From NCBI GenBank assembly GCA_023393525.1, contig JAEWKZ010000078.1, positions 1-64,000 of the forward strand: 64,000 nt of DNA. Reading direction: 5' to 3'. Under the pieces are notes generated by a model that saw nothing but the letters and a program-made list of their open reading frames with translations, was not told the DNA's origin and did no database searches. Both the position numbers and the translations under genes were made by a program. Shown here piece after piece: positions 32,853 to 41,367 of this stretch. The DNA is from Pseudomonadota bacterium. GTDB lineage: Bacteria; Desulfobacterota; Desulfovibrionia; Desulfovibrionales; Desulfomicrobiaceae. Each line of letters starts with the position of its first letter. Within the stretch, counting starts at the first letter, position 1.

Positions 32853-34202
32853 ATGATTGACGCATGGCATCATATTTCACTGAAGCTGCAAGAAAAGCTT
32901 TCTCCAGGACATTTTCAGCTCTGGATCAAACCTCTACAGGGCTGTTTCGACAACGACACGCTCGTTCTCTGCGCGCCCAACGCCTTTGTCTGCACCTGGG
33001 TCCGGGAGCGCATGCTTGCCCGCATCAAGGACGCCGCATCCGAAATCCTGGGCTTTGTCCCGGGTGTCGAGGTGTGCGCCGCCCACAATGATGCTCCGGC
33101 TGTGGTCCAGGCCCAGCCAGAGCCCTCCAGAAAGATCGTCACCCGGCAGATGGGCCTGCCCATGGCACACGCCCTGCCTACGCAGACCGTGCAAAACTGG
33201 CGGCATCAATTCGATGATTTCATTGTCGGGCCCTGCAACAATCTCGCGTACGTGGCCTCGCGCAGTTTCTGCCAGGACGCGCAGGGCTCGGACCAACTTT
33301 TCCTGTGTTCGGCTCCGGGGCTGGGCAAGACGCATCTGGCCCAGGCCATCGGCAGCGAGATCGCCCGGCAGACCAACCGGCAGCATCTGCGGGTCTGCTA
33401 TCTGAGCGGGGAGGAATTCGCCTCGCAACTGGTCATGGCCATCAAGGCCAAGGCCGTGGAGCAGTTCAAGGCCCGCTTCCGGTCCAACGTGGACCTTTTG
33501 CTGCTTGAGGACGTCCATTTTTTCCAGGGCAAGGAGAAAATGCAGGACGAATTGCTGAACACTCTGAAATCATTGCAGAATCAAGGCCGGCGTGTGGTCA
33601 TGACCAGCACCTTTCTGCCTCGGGAGCTTTCCGACATCGACGCCAACCTGCTTTCCAGGTTCGCCCAGGGCTTCATGGCCGTCATCGACAAGCCCGATTA
33701 CCAGACCCGCATGGCCATCATCCAGGCCAAGTCGCAGGCCTCCCAGGTCGTCATGCCCGGCAGCGTGGCCGAGCTCCTGGCCGACAGGATCAAGACCGAC
33801 GTGCGCCAGCTGGAGAGCTGTCTCAAAAACATCATTCTCAAGGCCAAGCTCCTGAACATGGACATCTCCATGGATCTGGCCTGGGAGATACTGCAGAATT
33901 ACAACCTCGACAGCGCCTCCATCGATCTCGAAAAGATCATCAGCTTCGTCTGTCAGGCCTATGGTTTCGGATTCGACGAGCTTCGCTCCAAGAGCCGCAA
34001 GCGCGACCGGGTCGTGGCCCGCAACACCGCCTTTTATCTGGCCCGCAAGCACACCGACCTGTCCCTGGTGGACATCGGCCGACGCTTCAACCGCAAGCAC
34101 TCCACCGTCATCAAGGGCATCGCCTCCGTGGAGCAGGAAGTCACGCGCAAGACGTCGCTTGGCAATCAGATCGCCCGGACCATCAACCAGCTCCAGGCCT
34201 GA
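32853..34202 (+). CDS. Divergent DnaA-family protein (DnaA paralogue)
   Basis: A full four-domain DnaA-like protein of 449 residues. Domain I begins WHHISLKLQEKLSPGHFQLW. The AAA+ core has Walker A APGLGKTHLAQAIG near 154-167, Walker B LLLLEDVHFFQGKEKMQDE with ED where most DnaA have DD, and a sensor in TSTFLPRELSDID. The C-terminal DNA-binding domain reads RKHSTVIKG where canonical DnaA has GRDHTTV, and the GG before it is shortened. These changes, the absence of dnaN or recF, and the ruv/thyX setting argue for a second, specialised DnaA rather than the main initiator. The ATG at 32853 matches the domain I start; an in-frame start at 32793 is less likely. Confidence 0.88.
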   Translation: MIDAWHHISLKLQEKLSPGHFQLWIKPLQGCFDNDTLVLCAPNAFVCTWVRERMLARIKDAASEILGFVPGVEVCAAHNDAPAVVQAQPEPSRKIVTRQMGLPMAHALPTQTVQNWRHQFDDFIVGPCNNLAYVASRSFCQDAQGSDQLFLCSAPGLGKTHLAQAIGSEIARQTNRQHLRVCYLSGEEFASQLVMAIKAKAVEQFKARFRSNVDLLLLEDVHFFQGKEKMQDELLNTLKSLQNQGRRVVMTSTFLPRELSDIDANLLSRFAQGFMAVIDKPDYQTRMAIIQAKSQASQVVMPGSVAELLADRIKTDVRQLESCLKNIILKAKLLNMDISMDLAWEILQNYNLDSASIDLEKIISFVCQAYGFGFDELRSKSRKRDRVVARNTAFYLARKHTDLSLVDIGRRFNRKHSTVIKGIASVEQEVTRKTSLGNQIARTINQLQA

Positions 34203-34236
34203 GCCCGCGCCACGGCTGATTCCGGTCTGCCAAAGA

Positions 34237-34274
34237 AGAGAGGCCCATGCGCTAAAAAACGCATGGGCCTCTCT
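34237..34274. terminator. Bidirectional terminator between the dnaA paralogue and the HD-GYP gene
   Basis: A perfect 15-bp inverted repeat: AGAGAGGCCCATGCG (34237-34251) and CGCATGGGCCTCTCT (34260-34274), with an 8-base A-rich loop. The genes on both sides converge on it. Confidence 0.93.
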
Positions 34275-34290
34275 TTGTTCAGGAGTCTCT

Positions 34291-36360
34291 TCACGTCCGT
34301 GCTTTTTCCAGCACCTTGTGCCCGCGCGAGGTTTCAAGGGCCGTGGCCAGCGCCTCGACGATATGCAGATCATAACTGCTCGACGAGGCGCGCAGGTTGT
34401 CCAGGGCCTGCTGCGGGCTCATGGCTGGCCTGTACGCGCGGGGCTTGATCATGGCGCAGAAACTGTTGGCCACGCTCAAAACCCGGGCCTGGATGCTGAT
34501 TTCCTCGCCGTGCAGGCCCTTGGGGTATCCGCTGCCGTCGAGGCGTTCGTTCATCTGGTACACGGTCTCGAACACGGGCAGTTCGAAATCGATCTGGCGC
34601 AGAATGGCCGCCGCATGGTCGACATGCTTCTGCACCAGCTCCTTTTCCTCGTCGGTGAGCTGGCCGACCTTGGTCAGGATCGCCTTGTCGATGAACATCT
34701 TGCCGATCTGGGACAGGTGGGAGGCGATTTCCACCGTGGAGGTGTCCTCGGGGGAGAGGTTCAGGCTCTCGGCCAGCAGCGAGGATACGTCGCGCATCAA
34801 AAGCGAGTGCCCGGCCAGATAGGGGTCGGTGAACTCGATGGCCTTGACCAGGGCCTCCACGGTCTGGGAGATGGCCTGGCGCTTGCATTCCTCGGCCTTG
34901 ACCATGACGGTGATGTCCCGGAACACGGAGACGATGCCTTGCGGCATGTCCTGATCGTCCTTGAGCGTGACCTTGGTGATCTGGAAATGGTGTTCGCGCG
35001 ATTTGAGAAAGATGCGTTCGGTGACGGTCACGGGCTGTCCGGTCTGCAAGGTCTGGGCGTCGGACTGCTCCAGCCGCTTGCCCGTGTCGAAGCCGAAGAG
35101 CGCGACGTCGTCGAGGCCGGGGACCTCCCCTTCGTCCCGGCCCACGCCTTCGGCCAGGGCCGGGTTGGCGTAGGTATAGTTGCCGCCGAGGTTCTTCACC
35201 GCGATGAAGTCCGGGATGGAGTCGTTAATGGAGTCGAGGAAGTTGCGCTGCTGCTCGAGCTCCAGCGCCAGGGACTGGAAATTGCCGGCGATGCGCTTGT
35301 GGTTCTGTCCGATGGTCCGCCACCACATGGCTCCGAAAAGCAGGCTCGTGACCATGGCGATCAGCCCTGCGATGATCACGGAAATGCGCGTGTATTCCTG
35401 CAACCCCTTGGTGGCGCTGCGGGTGTCGACCTCCTGCACGATCCACAGATCGAGTTCCGGAAGTTTCACGCCGAGGGAAAAGACGGGGATCTGCCCGCCC
35501 AGGCTGTTGCGCTCGGCAAATCCCAGACGCTGATTCGAATCCAGTTCCGGCGGCGCGGCTATGGACGCGATGCCTCCGGGGCTCCAGGGCACGATTTCCT
35601 GAAAGCCGGACTCGGTCGCCTGCATGATGCGGGTCCGCTCTCCGCTGCTTGATTGCGGGGTGTTGGAGAGCAGGCCGGTGATGGTCGTGCCCGCGCTCTT
35701 GGTCAGCATGGCCACGGCCACGGCCTTCTTCTCCCCGTTTTCGGCCGCCGTGGAGAAGATCGGCACGCACATGTCGATGACCAGCCCGTTGCCCGTCTGC
35801 CGCAGGGGGGAGAAGTGGGGCAGGGGATAGGCGAAGGTTTTTTTGATCAGCGCCGTCTGGCTCGGGGTCAGCGGATTTATGTGCACGTCGGAGCCGATGT
35901 AGGACTGGCCGCTGCGGTGCACGATGCGGCCGGACAGGAAGCCCGCGAAGATCGTGAAGTCCGAGAAGGTCTGGTGCATGAGGGGGAACTGGTCGGTCAG
36001 CTGGGCCATCTGGTCGTAGGATTCCCCTTCGGGGATGATGCCGGTGATGAGAAAGCTCGGGTCCGCGTCGATGAGGTCCATGTCCGTGGCGTAAAGCCTG
36101 AAGAGGTCCGACGAGATGAGCTTGTCCGTCTGTTCGACAAGGCCAAGGAGCCAGGCCGAGATGACATCCGCGCGGCTGTTGGCCAGCAGTTCGAGCCTGT
36201 CGCTGACCTGTTCCCGCAGCTCCGCCTGCTTGGTCCGGACGCTCCAGCCCACCCAGGTCAGGAGGGCCACGATGATCAGGGAGATTATCGCGATGCCCAT
36301 GACCAGTTCGGACGTGTTCTTGCCCATGGCGGGCAAGGCTGCTTTGCTTGATGCTGTCAT
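34291..36360 (-). CDS. Membrane receptor with periplasmic sensor, PAS and degenerate HD-GYP domain; candidate LapD substitute
   Basis: A 689-residue protein. A membrane helix near 20-42 (LVMGIAIISLIIVALLTWVG) leads to a large periplasmic Cache-like domain (to about 325), then a second helix (RISVIIAGLIAMVTSLLFG), a PAS domain (about 370-480) and an HD-GYP-like domain (490-680). In the HD-GYP domain the HD pair is replaced (SHLSQIGK instead of LHDIGK), the HHERWDGSGYP motif reads MNERLDGSGYP, and the later metal Asp is Asn (VANSF). Only GSGYP itself is intact. It is therefore unlikely to hydrolyse cyclic-di-GMP and may bind it. It lies 20 bp downstream of the lapG-like gene in the secretion operon. 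Confidence 0.87.
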   Translation of the reverse strand: MTASSKAALPAMGKNTSELVMGIAIISLIIVALLTWVGWSVRTKQAELREQVSDRLELLANSRADVISAWLLGLVEQTDKLISSDLFRLYATDMDLIDADPSFLITGIIPEGESYDQMAQLTDQFPLMHQTFSDFTIFAGFLSGRIVHRSGQSYIGSDVHINPLTPSQTALIKKTFAYPLPHFSPLRQTGNGLVIDMCVPIFSTAAENGEKKAVAVAMLTKSAGTTITGLLSNTPQSSSGERTRIMQATESGFQEIVPWSPGGIASIAAPPELDSNQRLGFAERNSLGGQIPVFSLGVKLPELDLWIVQEVDTRSATKGLQEYTRISVIIAGLIAMVTSLLFGAMWWRTIGQNHKRIAGNFQSLALELEQQRNFLDSINDSIPDFIAVKNLGGNYTYANPALAEGVGRDEGEVPGLDDVALFGFDTGKRLEQSDAQTLQTGQPVTVTERIFLKSREHHFQITKVTLKDDQDMPQGIVSVFRDITVMVKAEECKRQAISQTVEALVKAIEFTDPYLAGHSLLMRDVSSLLAESLNLSPEDTSTVEIASHLSQIGKMFIDKAILTKVGQLTDEEKELVQKHVDHAAAILRQIDFELPVFETVYQMNERLDGSGYPKGLHGEEISIQARVLSVANSFCAMIKPRAYRPAMSPQQALDNLRASSSSYDLHIVEALATALETSRGHKVLEKART

Positions 36361-36379
36361 ATTCCCTTCTCCATTAAGG

Positions 36380-37375
36380 TTAGTTCGCTACAGGGATGTG
36401 TGACCACCGGTGCTCCTCGTTCAGGGAGTATTGGGGGATGTAGTGTCTGTATTTGACGTCCGTGAAAATCGCGTCGGAAAGGTTGTTCAGGATGAGGGCC
36501 TCGCCGCGCAGAAACACGGCGAGCACGGCATGCGGGATGTTCCTGATGCGGTCCTTGAGCACCACGATGCGCAGATCTTCCTTGGAAAAGCCGAGTTCGC
36601 GCAGGGCAAAGTACTTGATGATGGCGTAATCCTCGCAGTCGCCGGAAATCTTCAGGAATTCCTGGGGCGTGGCCCACCAGTCCGAGGTTCCGTAGGCGTC
36701 CTGGTCCAGGCGGTAGGGCCATTTGTTGAAAAAGGAATTGACCATCTTCAGTTGCTCCATGCCCTGAACCTCTTTCGCCTGTCGCATGATGCGCTTCCAG
36801 CTGGTCGCGCCGGGCGGGCAGGTCTGGGCCGGCGCGCAGGTGTTCAGCGTCCGGATCTGTCCCCTGACCTTGGACAAGACCCGTGTCCACTTGGGCAGGG
36901 CCTTGAAATCGCCGCGAAAGGCCTTGCTCCGGAAAAGCAGGTCCGGTCCCTTGGCGCCAGGCGTTTGCACCTGCTCCCCGGCGGGGAAGGACGGCTCCTC
37001 CCGACGCCAGGCCGGGCGGGCGTCGTTTCGGGGCGGCCGCGTCTGCGCGGGGCGGGCCTGAGCGCCCTGTCGCCACACGGGTTGGACCTCGACCTGCGCT
37101 TCGCCCGGCGGTTCGTTCGGTTCGGCGGGGGCAGGTTCCGAATCCGCTGTCCGGGCGCGCTCCCCGGCCACCGGCCCGGGCGACGCGGTCGCGTTTTCGG
37201 CGGCGGCCCGGGCGTCGGCTGTCCTGGCTTCGGCGGTTCGGGCTTCGGACGCCCTGGCGTCGGAAGTTTGGGCCGTTTCCGGGGCTTGCGTCGGCGGAGA
37301 TCCCATGGCCGCGAATTCGGCTGGAAGGCCAAGCGTCGTCAGCAGCGCAAGGATGATGGAAACGGCCCATTTCAA
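36380..37375 (-). CDS. lapG: LapG-like periplasmic cysteine protease (BTLCP family)
   Basis: A transglutaminase-like cysteine protease that releases Lap-type adhesins by cutting after a double Ala. A signal peptide (VSIILALLTTLGLPAEFAA) is followed by a long Ala/Glu/Arg/Pro-rich spacer (to about residue 135) not typical of LapG. The catalytic domain has Cys247 in SGDCEDYAI, with the flanking Asp246 and Glu248 that bind calcium in known LapG, His282 in NIPHAVLAVF, and LILNNLSD where the family usually has an Asp. The start is a TTG with GGGAG 10 bases upstream, overlapping the region just after the HlyD-like stop. It fits an adhesin-release role by context. Confidence 0.9.
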   Translation of the reverse strand: MKWAVSIILALLTTLGLPAEFAAMGSPPTQAPETAQTSDARASEARTAEARTADARAAAENATASPGPVAGERARTADSEPAPAEPNEPPGEAQVEVQPVWRQGAQARPAQTRPPRNDARPAWRREEPSFPAGEQVQTPGAKGPDLLFRSKAFRGDFKALPKWTRVLSKVRGQIRTLNTCAPAQTCPPGATSWKRIMRQAKEVQGMEQLKMVNSFFNKWPYRLDQDAYGTSDWWATPQEFLKISGDCEDYAIIKYFALRELGFSKEDLRIVVLKDRIRNIPHAVLAVFLRGEALILNNLSDAIFTDVKYRHYIPQYSLNEEHRWSHIPVAN

Positions 37376-37379
37376 TCGG

Positions 37380-38708
37380 TCATCGCTCCCTCAAGGCGTT
37401 CTCCTTGGCCTTGAGAATGGGTTTGAGCAGATAGTCGAGCACGCTCTTCTTGCCGGTCAGGATGTCCACGCTGGCGGTCATGCCGGGGATGATGGGCAGC
37501 TTTTCGCCGCGATAGACGATGGCCGAGGCCTGGGTGCGCAGCTTGACCTTGTAGAAGCTCTCGCCCTTCTGGTCTTCGATGGTGTCGCCGCTGATCTGTT
37601 CGACGGAGCCTTCGAGGCCTCCGTAGATGGAGAAATCGTAGGCCGTGATCTTGATCATGGCCTTTTGGCCCGGATGGAGAAACGCGATGTCGGCGGGCTT
37701 GATGTTGGCTTCGATGAGCAGGGTGTCGTCCAGGGGGATGATCTCAAGGATCGGTTCGCCCGGTTTGACCACGCCGCCCACGGTGTTCAGGATGACCTGC
37801 TTGACCGTCCCGCGTACGGGGCTGCGCACGTCGGTGCGCGTGACCCGGTCCTGGCCGGCGGACAATGCGTGCATCTTGGAGTTGAGTTCCACCTGGTGCT
37901 GGTTCATCTCCTGCAAGGCCGTGGCCTTGAATTCCGCCATGCGCTGGGCCTGGCGGTCCTTGATCTCCTGGGCAGCCTGCTGCGTGCGAGGGATGGCCAC
38001 GCTCAGGCTTTGCAAGTCGCCGCGCAGGGAGCTGACCGTGCGTTCCAGGGAGAGGTATTCGACCCGGGGATACACGTTCTTTTCCATGAGCGGCTTGGCG
38101 ATGTTCATCTGCTCCTGGGCCAGCTTCAGATCTTGGGCCGCCTGGTTGCGGCGGATGCTCATCTCCCTGGCTTCCTGCAGGCGCTGGGTGTGCTGGCTGC
38201 GCAGGACGTTCATCTCCTGGTTCAGCTGGTCCATGCGGGCCCGGTAGATGGCCATCTGGTCGCTGACGGCCTTGGGGGCCTTGGCCTGCAATTCCTCGGG
38301 GAACACGGGCTCCGTGCCGGAGGATTCGGCCTTGAGACGGGCTATGGCCGCCTGATGTTCCAGGGCCTGGCTGGCCGTGTCCTTCAGGGTGCTCTGGGCC
38401 AGTTCGTTGCTGATGCGGACCAGAATGTCCCCTTTTTCCACGATCTGGTTCTCCCGCACCAGGGTTTCCTCCAGGATGCCGCCTTCGAGGTTCTGGATGA
38501 CCTGCACGCGCTGGGAGGGGATGACCTGGCCCATGCCGCGCGTGACCTCGTCCAGGATGGCGAAATGGGTCCAGACCAGGAGCGAGCCCAGCAGCAGGCA
38601 GATGGTCAGGGACAGTACGTAGGCCCAGCGGTGCCCTCGGCGGTACATGGCCGCATCGACCACGCTCATGTATTCGAGATCGGATTCGGAGTAGACGGGA
38701 TTACGCAT
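37380..38708 (-). CDS. lapC: Type I secretion membrane-fusion protein, HlyD/LapC family
   Basis: The periplasmic adaptor joining the inner-membrane ATPase to the TolC channel. A membrane helix at about 29-50 (WAYVLSLTICLLLGSLLVW) is followed by the biotinyl/lipoyl half (GMGQVIPSQRVQVIQNLEGGILEETLVRENQIVEKGDIL). Long coiled-coil helices with many Gln and Arg come next, then the returning half (VRSPVRGTVKQVILNTVGGVVKPGEPILEIIP) and a C-terminal beta domain. At 442 residues it is typical. It overlaps the ATPase gene by 8 bp and precedes lapG by 4 bp. Confidence 0.95.
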   Translation of the reverse strand: MRNPVYSESDLEYMSVVDAAMYRRGHRWAYVLSLTICLLLGSLLVWTHFAILDEVTRGMGQVIPSQRVQVIQNLEGGILEETLVRENQIVEKGDILVRISNELAQSTLKDTASQALEHQAAIARLKAESSGTEPVFPEELQAKAPKAVSDQMAIYRARMDQLNQEMNVLRSQHTQRLQEAREMSIRRNQAAQDLKLAQEQMNIAKPLMEKNVYPRVEYLSLERTVSSLRGDLQSLSVAIPRTQQAAQEIKDRQAQRMAEFKATALQEMNQHQVELNSKMHALSAGQDRVTRTDVRSPVRGTVKQVILNTVGGVVKPGEPILEIIPLDDTLLIEANIKPADIAFLHPGQKAMIKITAYDFSIYGGLEGSVEQISGDTIEDQKGESFYKVKLRTQASAIVYRGEKLPIIPGMTASVDILTGKKSVLDYLLKPILKAKENALRER

Positions 38709-40914
38709 TGTTGGCTCCGGCGCCGCGTTTTTGCAGTTCGGCCAGCACGTCGTTGCGCGGACCGTCGGCGATGATGGATCCCCCTTCCAGGGCGATGACC
38801 CGCGTGGCCAGCGACAACAGGCTCGGTCTGTGGGTGATCAGGATCAGGGTCTTGCCCTTGAGGGCGGCTGAGAGGCGCAGTTTGAGCACGGTCTCCACGC
38901 CCACGTCCATGGAGCTGCTGGGTTCGTCCAGGATGACGATGTCCGGGTCCAGGAGCAGGGTGCGGGCGATGGTGATGGCCTGGCGCTGTCCCCCGGACAG
39001 GGACAGCCCGCGCTCGCCGACCTGGAGGTTGAAGCCGGCGGGGTTGTTCTTCACGAAATCGGTGACCCCGGCGATGGTGGCGGCGCGCAGCAGGGCCTGG
39101 TCGCTGACGTGGGGCGCGCCGAGGGTGATGTTCTCGCGCACCGTGCCGTGGAACAGGAAATTGTCCTGGGCCATGTAGCCGATCTTGGAGCGCAGTTCGG
39201 CCGGGTCGAGCTGGCGGATGTCCAGCCCCCCAATTTTCACCGCCCCCTTCTGGGGCTCGTAGAGCCCGTTGACCAGTTTGCCCAGGGTGGTCTTGCCCGA
39301 GCCCATCTTGCCGATGATGGCCACGCGTTCGCCCTGGGCGATGTGCAGGCCGATGTGGGACAGGGCGTTGGTCAGGGCCCCTGGATACTTGAAGCTGACG
39401 TCCTCGAAGGTGATGGTCGAGCGCAGGTCCCGGTGTTCCGGATGCCGCACGTCCTCGGGCCGTTCGCTGGGGATCTTCATGAGCAGATCCAGGTTCTTGA
39501 GGGCCATGCGGCTTTGCTGCAGGCGGGTCAGCATGGCTGCCACCGCGCCCAGCGGGCTCATGGCCCTGCCGACGAGGATGGAGCAGGCGATGAGCCCGCC
39601 CATGGTCATCTCGCCCTGGGCGATGCGGTACACGCCCCAGATGATGACGCCGCAGTAGACGATCTGGGACGAGAACTGGGTGAAGCTCAAGGAGAACGTG
39701 GACAGCGACTTGGAGCGGATGGCCGACTTGGCGCCCATGCCGACGATGTTTTCCCAGCGCCCGAGCATGGAGCCTTCGGCCCGGCTGGTCTTGATGGTTT
39801 CAAGTCCGCTCACCGTTTCGACCAGCAGGGCGTTTTTCTGGGTCGACTCCTTGTAGCCGCCCTCGATGGCCCGCTTCAGTGGCCCTTGCAGGATGATGCC
39901 GACCAGGATGACAATGGGCGCGACCACCGCCGGGACAATGGCCACGGGGCCGCCGATGTAGAAGATGATGACGATGAAGAGAATCAGAAACGGCAGGTCG
40001 ACCAGGGCCAGCAGGGTGGTGGAGCTGAAGAACTCGCGCAGGGAGTCGAACTCGCGCACGTTGTTGACCAGGGCGCCCGTGGATTCGGGCTTGTGGTCGA
40101 GACGGATGGACAGGATGTGGCTCATGAGCTTGCTGGCCACCAGAATGTCGGAGTTGCGTCCGGCCACGTCCACGAAATAGCCGCGCAGGTTTCTGAGCGC
40201 GAAGTCGAAGAAGAAGGCGATGCCGACGCCCAGGGCCAGCACCCACAGGGTCTCCATGGCGTTGTTGGGCACGACCCGGTCGTACACGTTCATGGTGAAC
40301 AGCGGCGAGGCGATGGCCAGCAGGTTGATGAAGATCGTGGCCAGGATCACATGCCGGTAAATGGGCAGGAAATGAAAGATGGTGCCCCAGAACCATTTCT
40401 TGGTGTTGAAGATCTTGAGCCCCTCGGTCCTGCTGTCCAGGGATGCCTTGGGACGGGCGAAGACCGCGTGCCCGGAGTAGGTTTCCTTGAGCTTTTCGAC
40501 CGGGGTGTCGAAGGGGGCGTCCGGGTTTTCGGGCATGATGATGCGGGCCTGGCCTTCTTTCAGGCTGACCAGCACACAGGCCGAGCCGTCCTGCATGAGC
40601 AGGACGCAGGGCATGTTGAGCGGGGAGATCTTGTCCATGGCCGGCTTGTGCGTGATCTGGGCGTCGATGCCTTCGCGCCGGGCGGCGCGGATCACCGCGT
40701 AGGGGGTCATTCCTTCCTGGGTGCGCGGCAGCCCAGCTTCCAGGGCCGTGGCGCTGACGGGCCGGCCGAGCAGGCGGGACACGACGGACAGGCAGCCCAC
40801 CAGGGGCGGGGTGAAATAGACGTGGGAAGGGTTGAGTTGGACGGAGACCGCAGGCCTGGGCTTGGCCGCGGCCTTGGGAGTCGGGATGGGAATGGCGACC
40901 TTGGGATCGTTCAT
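38701..40914 (-). CDS. lapB: Type I secretion ABC transporter ATPase, LapB/HlyB type
   Basis: The energy-providing inner-membrane exporter. Residues about 30-135 form a C39-like domain without the peptidase catalytic set, used for docking unprocessed RTX substrates. Six membrane helices (about 170-440) are followed by the nucleotide-binding domain: Walker A GKMGSGKTTLGKLV, signature LSLSGGQRQAITIARTLL, Walker B DIVILDEPSSSMD and switch His in LILITHR. At 737 residues it matches LapB/HlyB-like exporters. It heads the minus-strand operon and faces away from the adhesin gene across a 450-bp region. Confidence 0.96.
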   Translation of the reverse strand: MNDPKVAIPIPTPKAAAKPRPAVSVQLNPSHVYFTPPLVGCLSVVSRLLGRPVSATALEAGLPRTQEGMTPYAVIRAARREGIDAQITHKPAMDKISPLNMPCVLLMQDGSACVLVSLKEGQARIIMPENPDAPFDTPVEKLKETYSGHAVFARPKASLDSRTEGLKIFNTKKWFWGTIFHFLPIYRHVILATIFINLLAIASPLFTMNVYDRVVPNNAMETLWVLALGVGIAFFFDFALRNLRGYFVDVAGRNSDILVASKLMSHILSIRLDHKPESTGALVNNVREFDSLREFFSSTTLLALVDLPFLILFIVIIFYIGGPVAIVPAVVAPIVILVGIILQGPLKRAIEGGYKESTQKNALLVETVSGLETIKTSRAEGSMLGRWENIVGMGAKSAIRSKSLSTFSLSFTQFSSQIVYCGVIIWGVYRIAQGEMTMGGLIACSILVGRAMSPLGAVAAMLTRLQQSRMALKNLDLLMKIPSERPEDVRHPEHRDLRSTITFEDVSFKYPGALTNALSHIGLHIAQGERVAIIGKMGSGKTTLGKLVNGLYEPQKGAVKIGGLDIRQLDPAELRSKIGYMAQDNFLFHGTVRENITLGAPHVSDQALLRAATIAGVTDFVKNNPAGFNLQVGERGLSLSGGQRQAITIARTLLLDPDIVILDEPSSSMDVGVETVLKLRLSAALKGKTLILITHRPSLLSLATRVIALEGGSIIADGPRNDVLAELQKRGAGANNA

Positions 40915-41367
40915 GCGTGATTGGCCTCGAAAATATTGATATGATGCCGGAAACTAAGTCGGGCCCCGCCATCTTGCAAGGGGAAATCGGGTTTTTGCCG
41001 GCCGGAGGCGGCTTGTCGGAGAATTCCGGTTCGCTCGATTCATGAGCGGTCGTTCCAGACTAGAGTTCGGCTTTGTCCCGTGGCCCGGCCGGGCTTCCAA
41101 CATTCCCAGATTCATGAATAAGTATGAGGCGTGGGGAGAGCGTGCCTGTTCTCCCTGGTGCTTCGTATGTATGCTCTGCTTTTTTAATACTTAGAAATAA
41201 TTAGTTAATCCTCCAAAGAATGCGCAATTTAGATTCATACCTCGAATAAAATCTTTCATACTTGACCCTATCCCCTCACGCACGCATATAAAAAAGCAAA
41301 GAATCTAATACGTTTGTAAACCGGTAATGAACCGAAATTTTAGATAACCGCGCAGGTGGAGGACACC
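40915..41367. other. Divergent regulatory region between lapB and the adhesin gene
   Basis: A 453-base intergenic region whose right half (from about 41170) is clearly richer in A+T than the neighbouring genes. It contains small palindromes such as ATTCATGAAT near 41114. The adhesin ribosome site GGTGGAGGACACC lies at 41355-41367. A possible sigma-70 promoter for the adhesin is listed separately. I could not place a promoter for the lapB operon. Confidence 0.6.
41262..41292 (+). promoter_or_regulatory. Possible sigma-70 promoter of the adhesin gene
   Basis: TTGACC (41262-41267) is followed by CATATA at a 17-base spacing or TATAAA (41287-41292) at 19 bases. The predicted leader would be about 70 bases. 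The match is moderate and untested. Confidence 0.4.
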
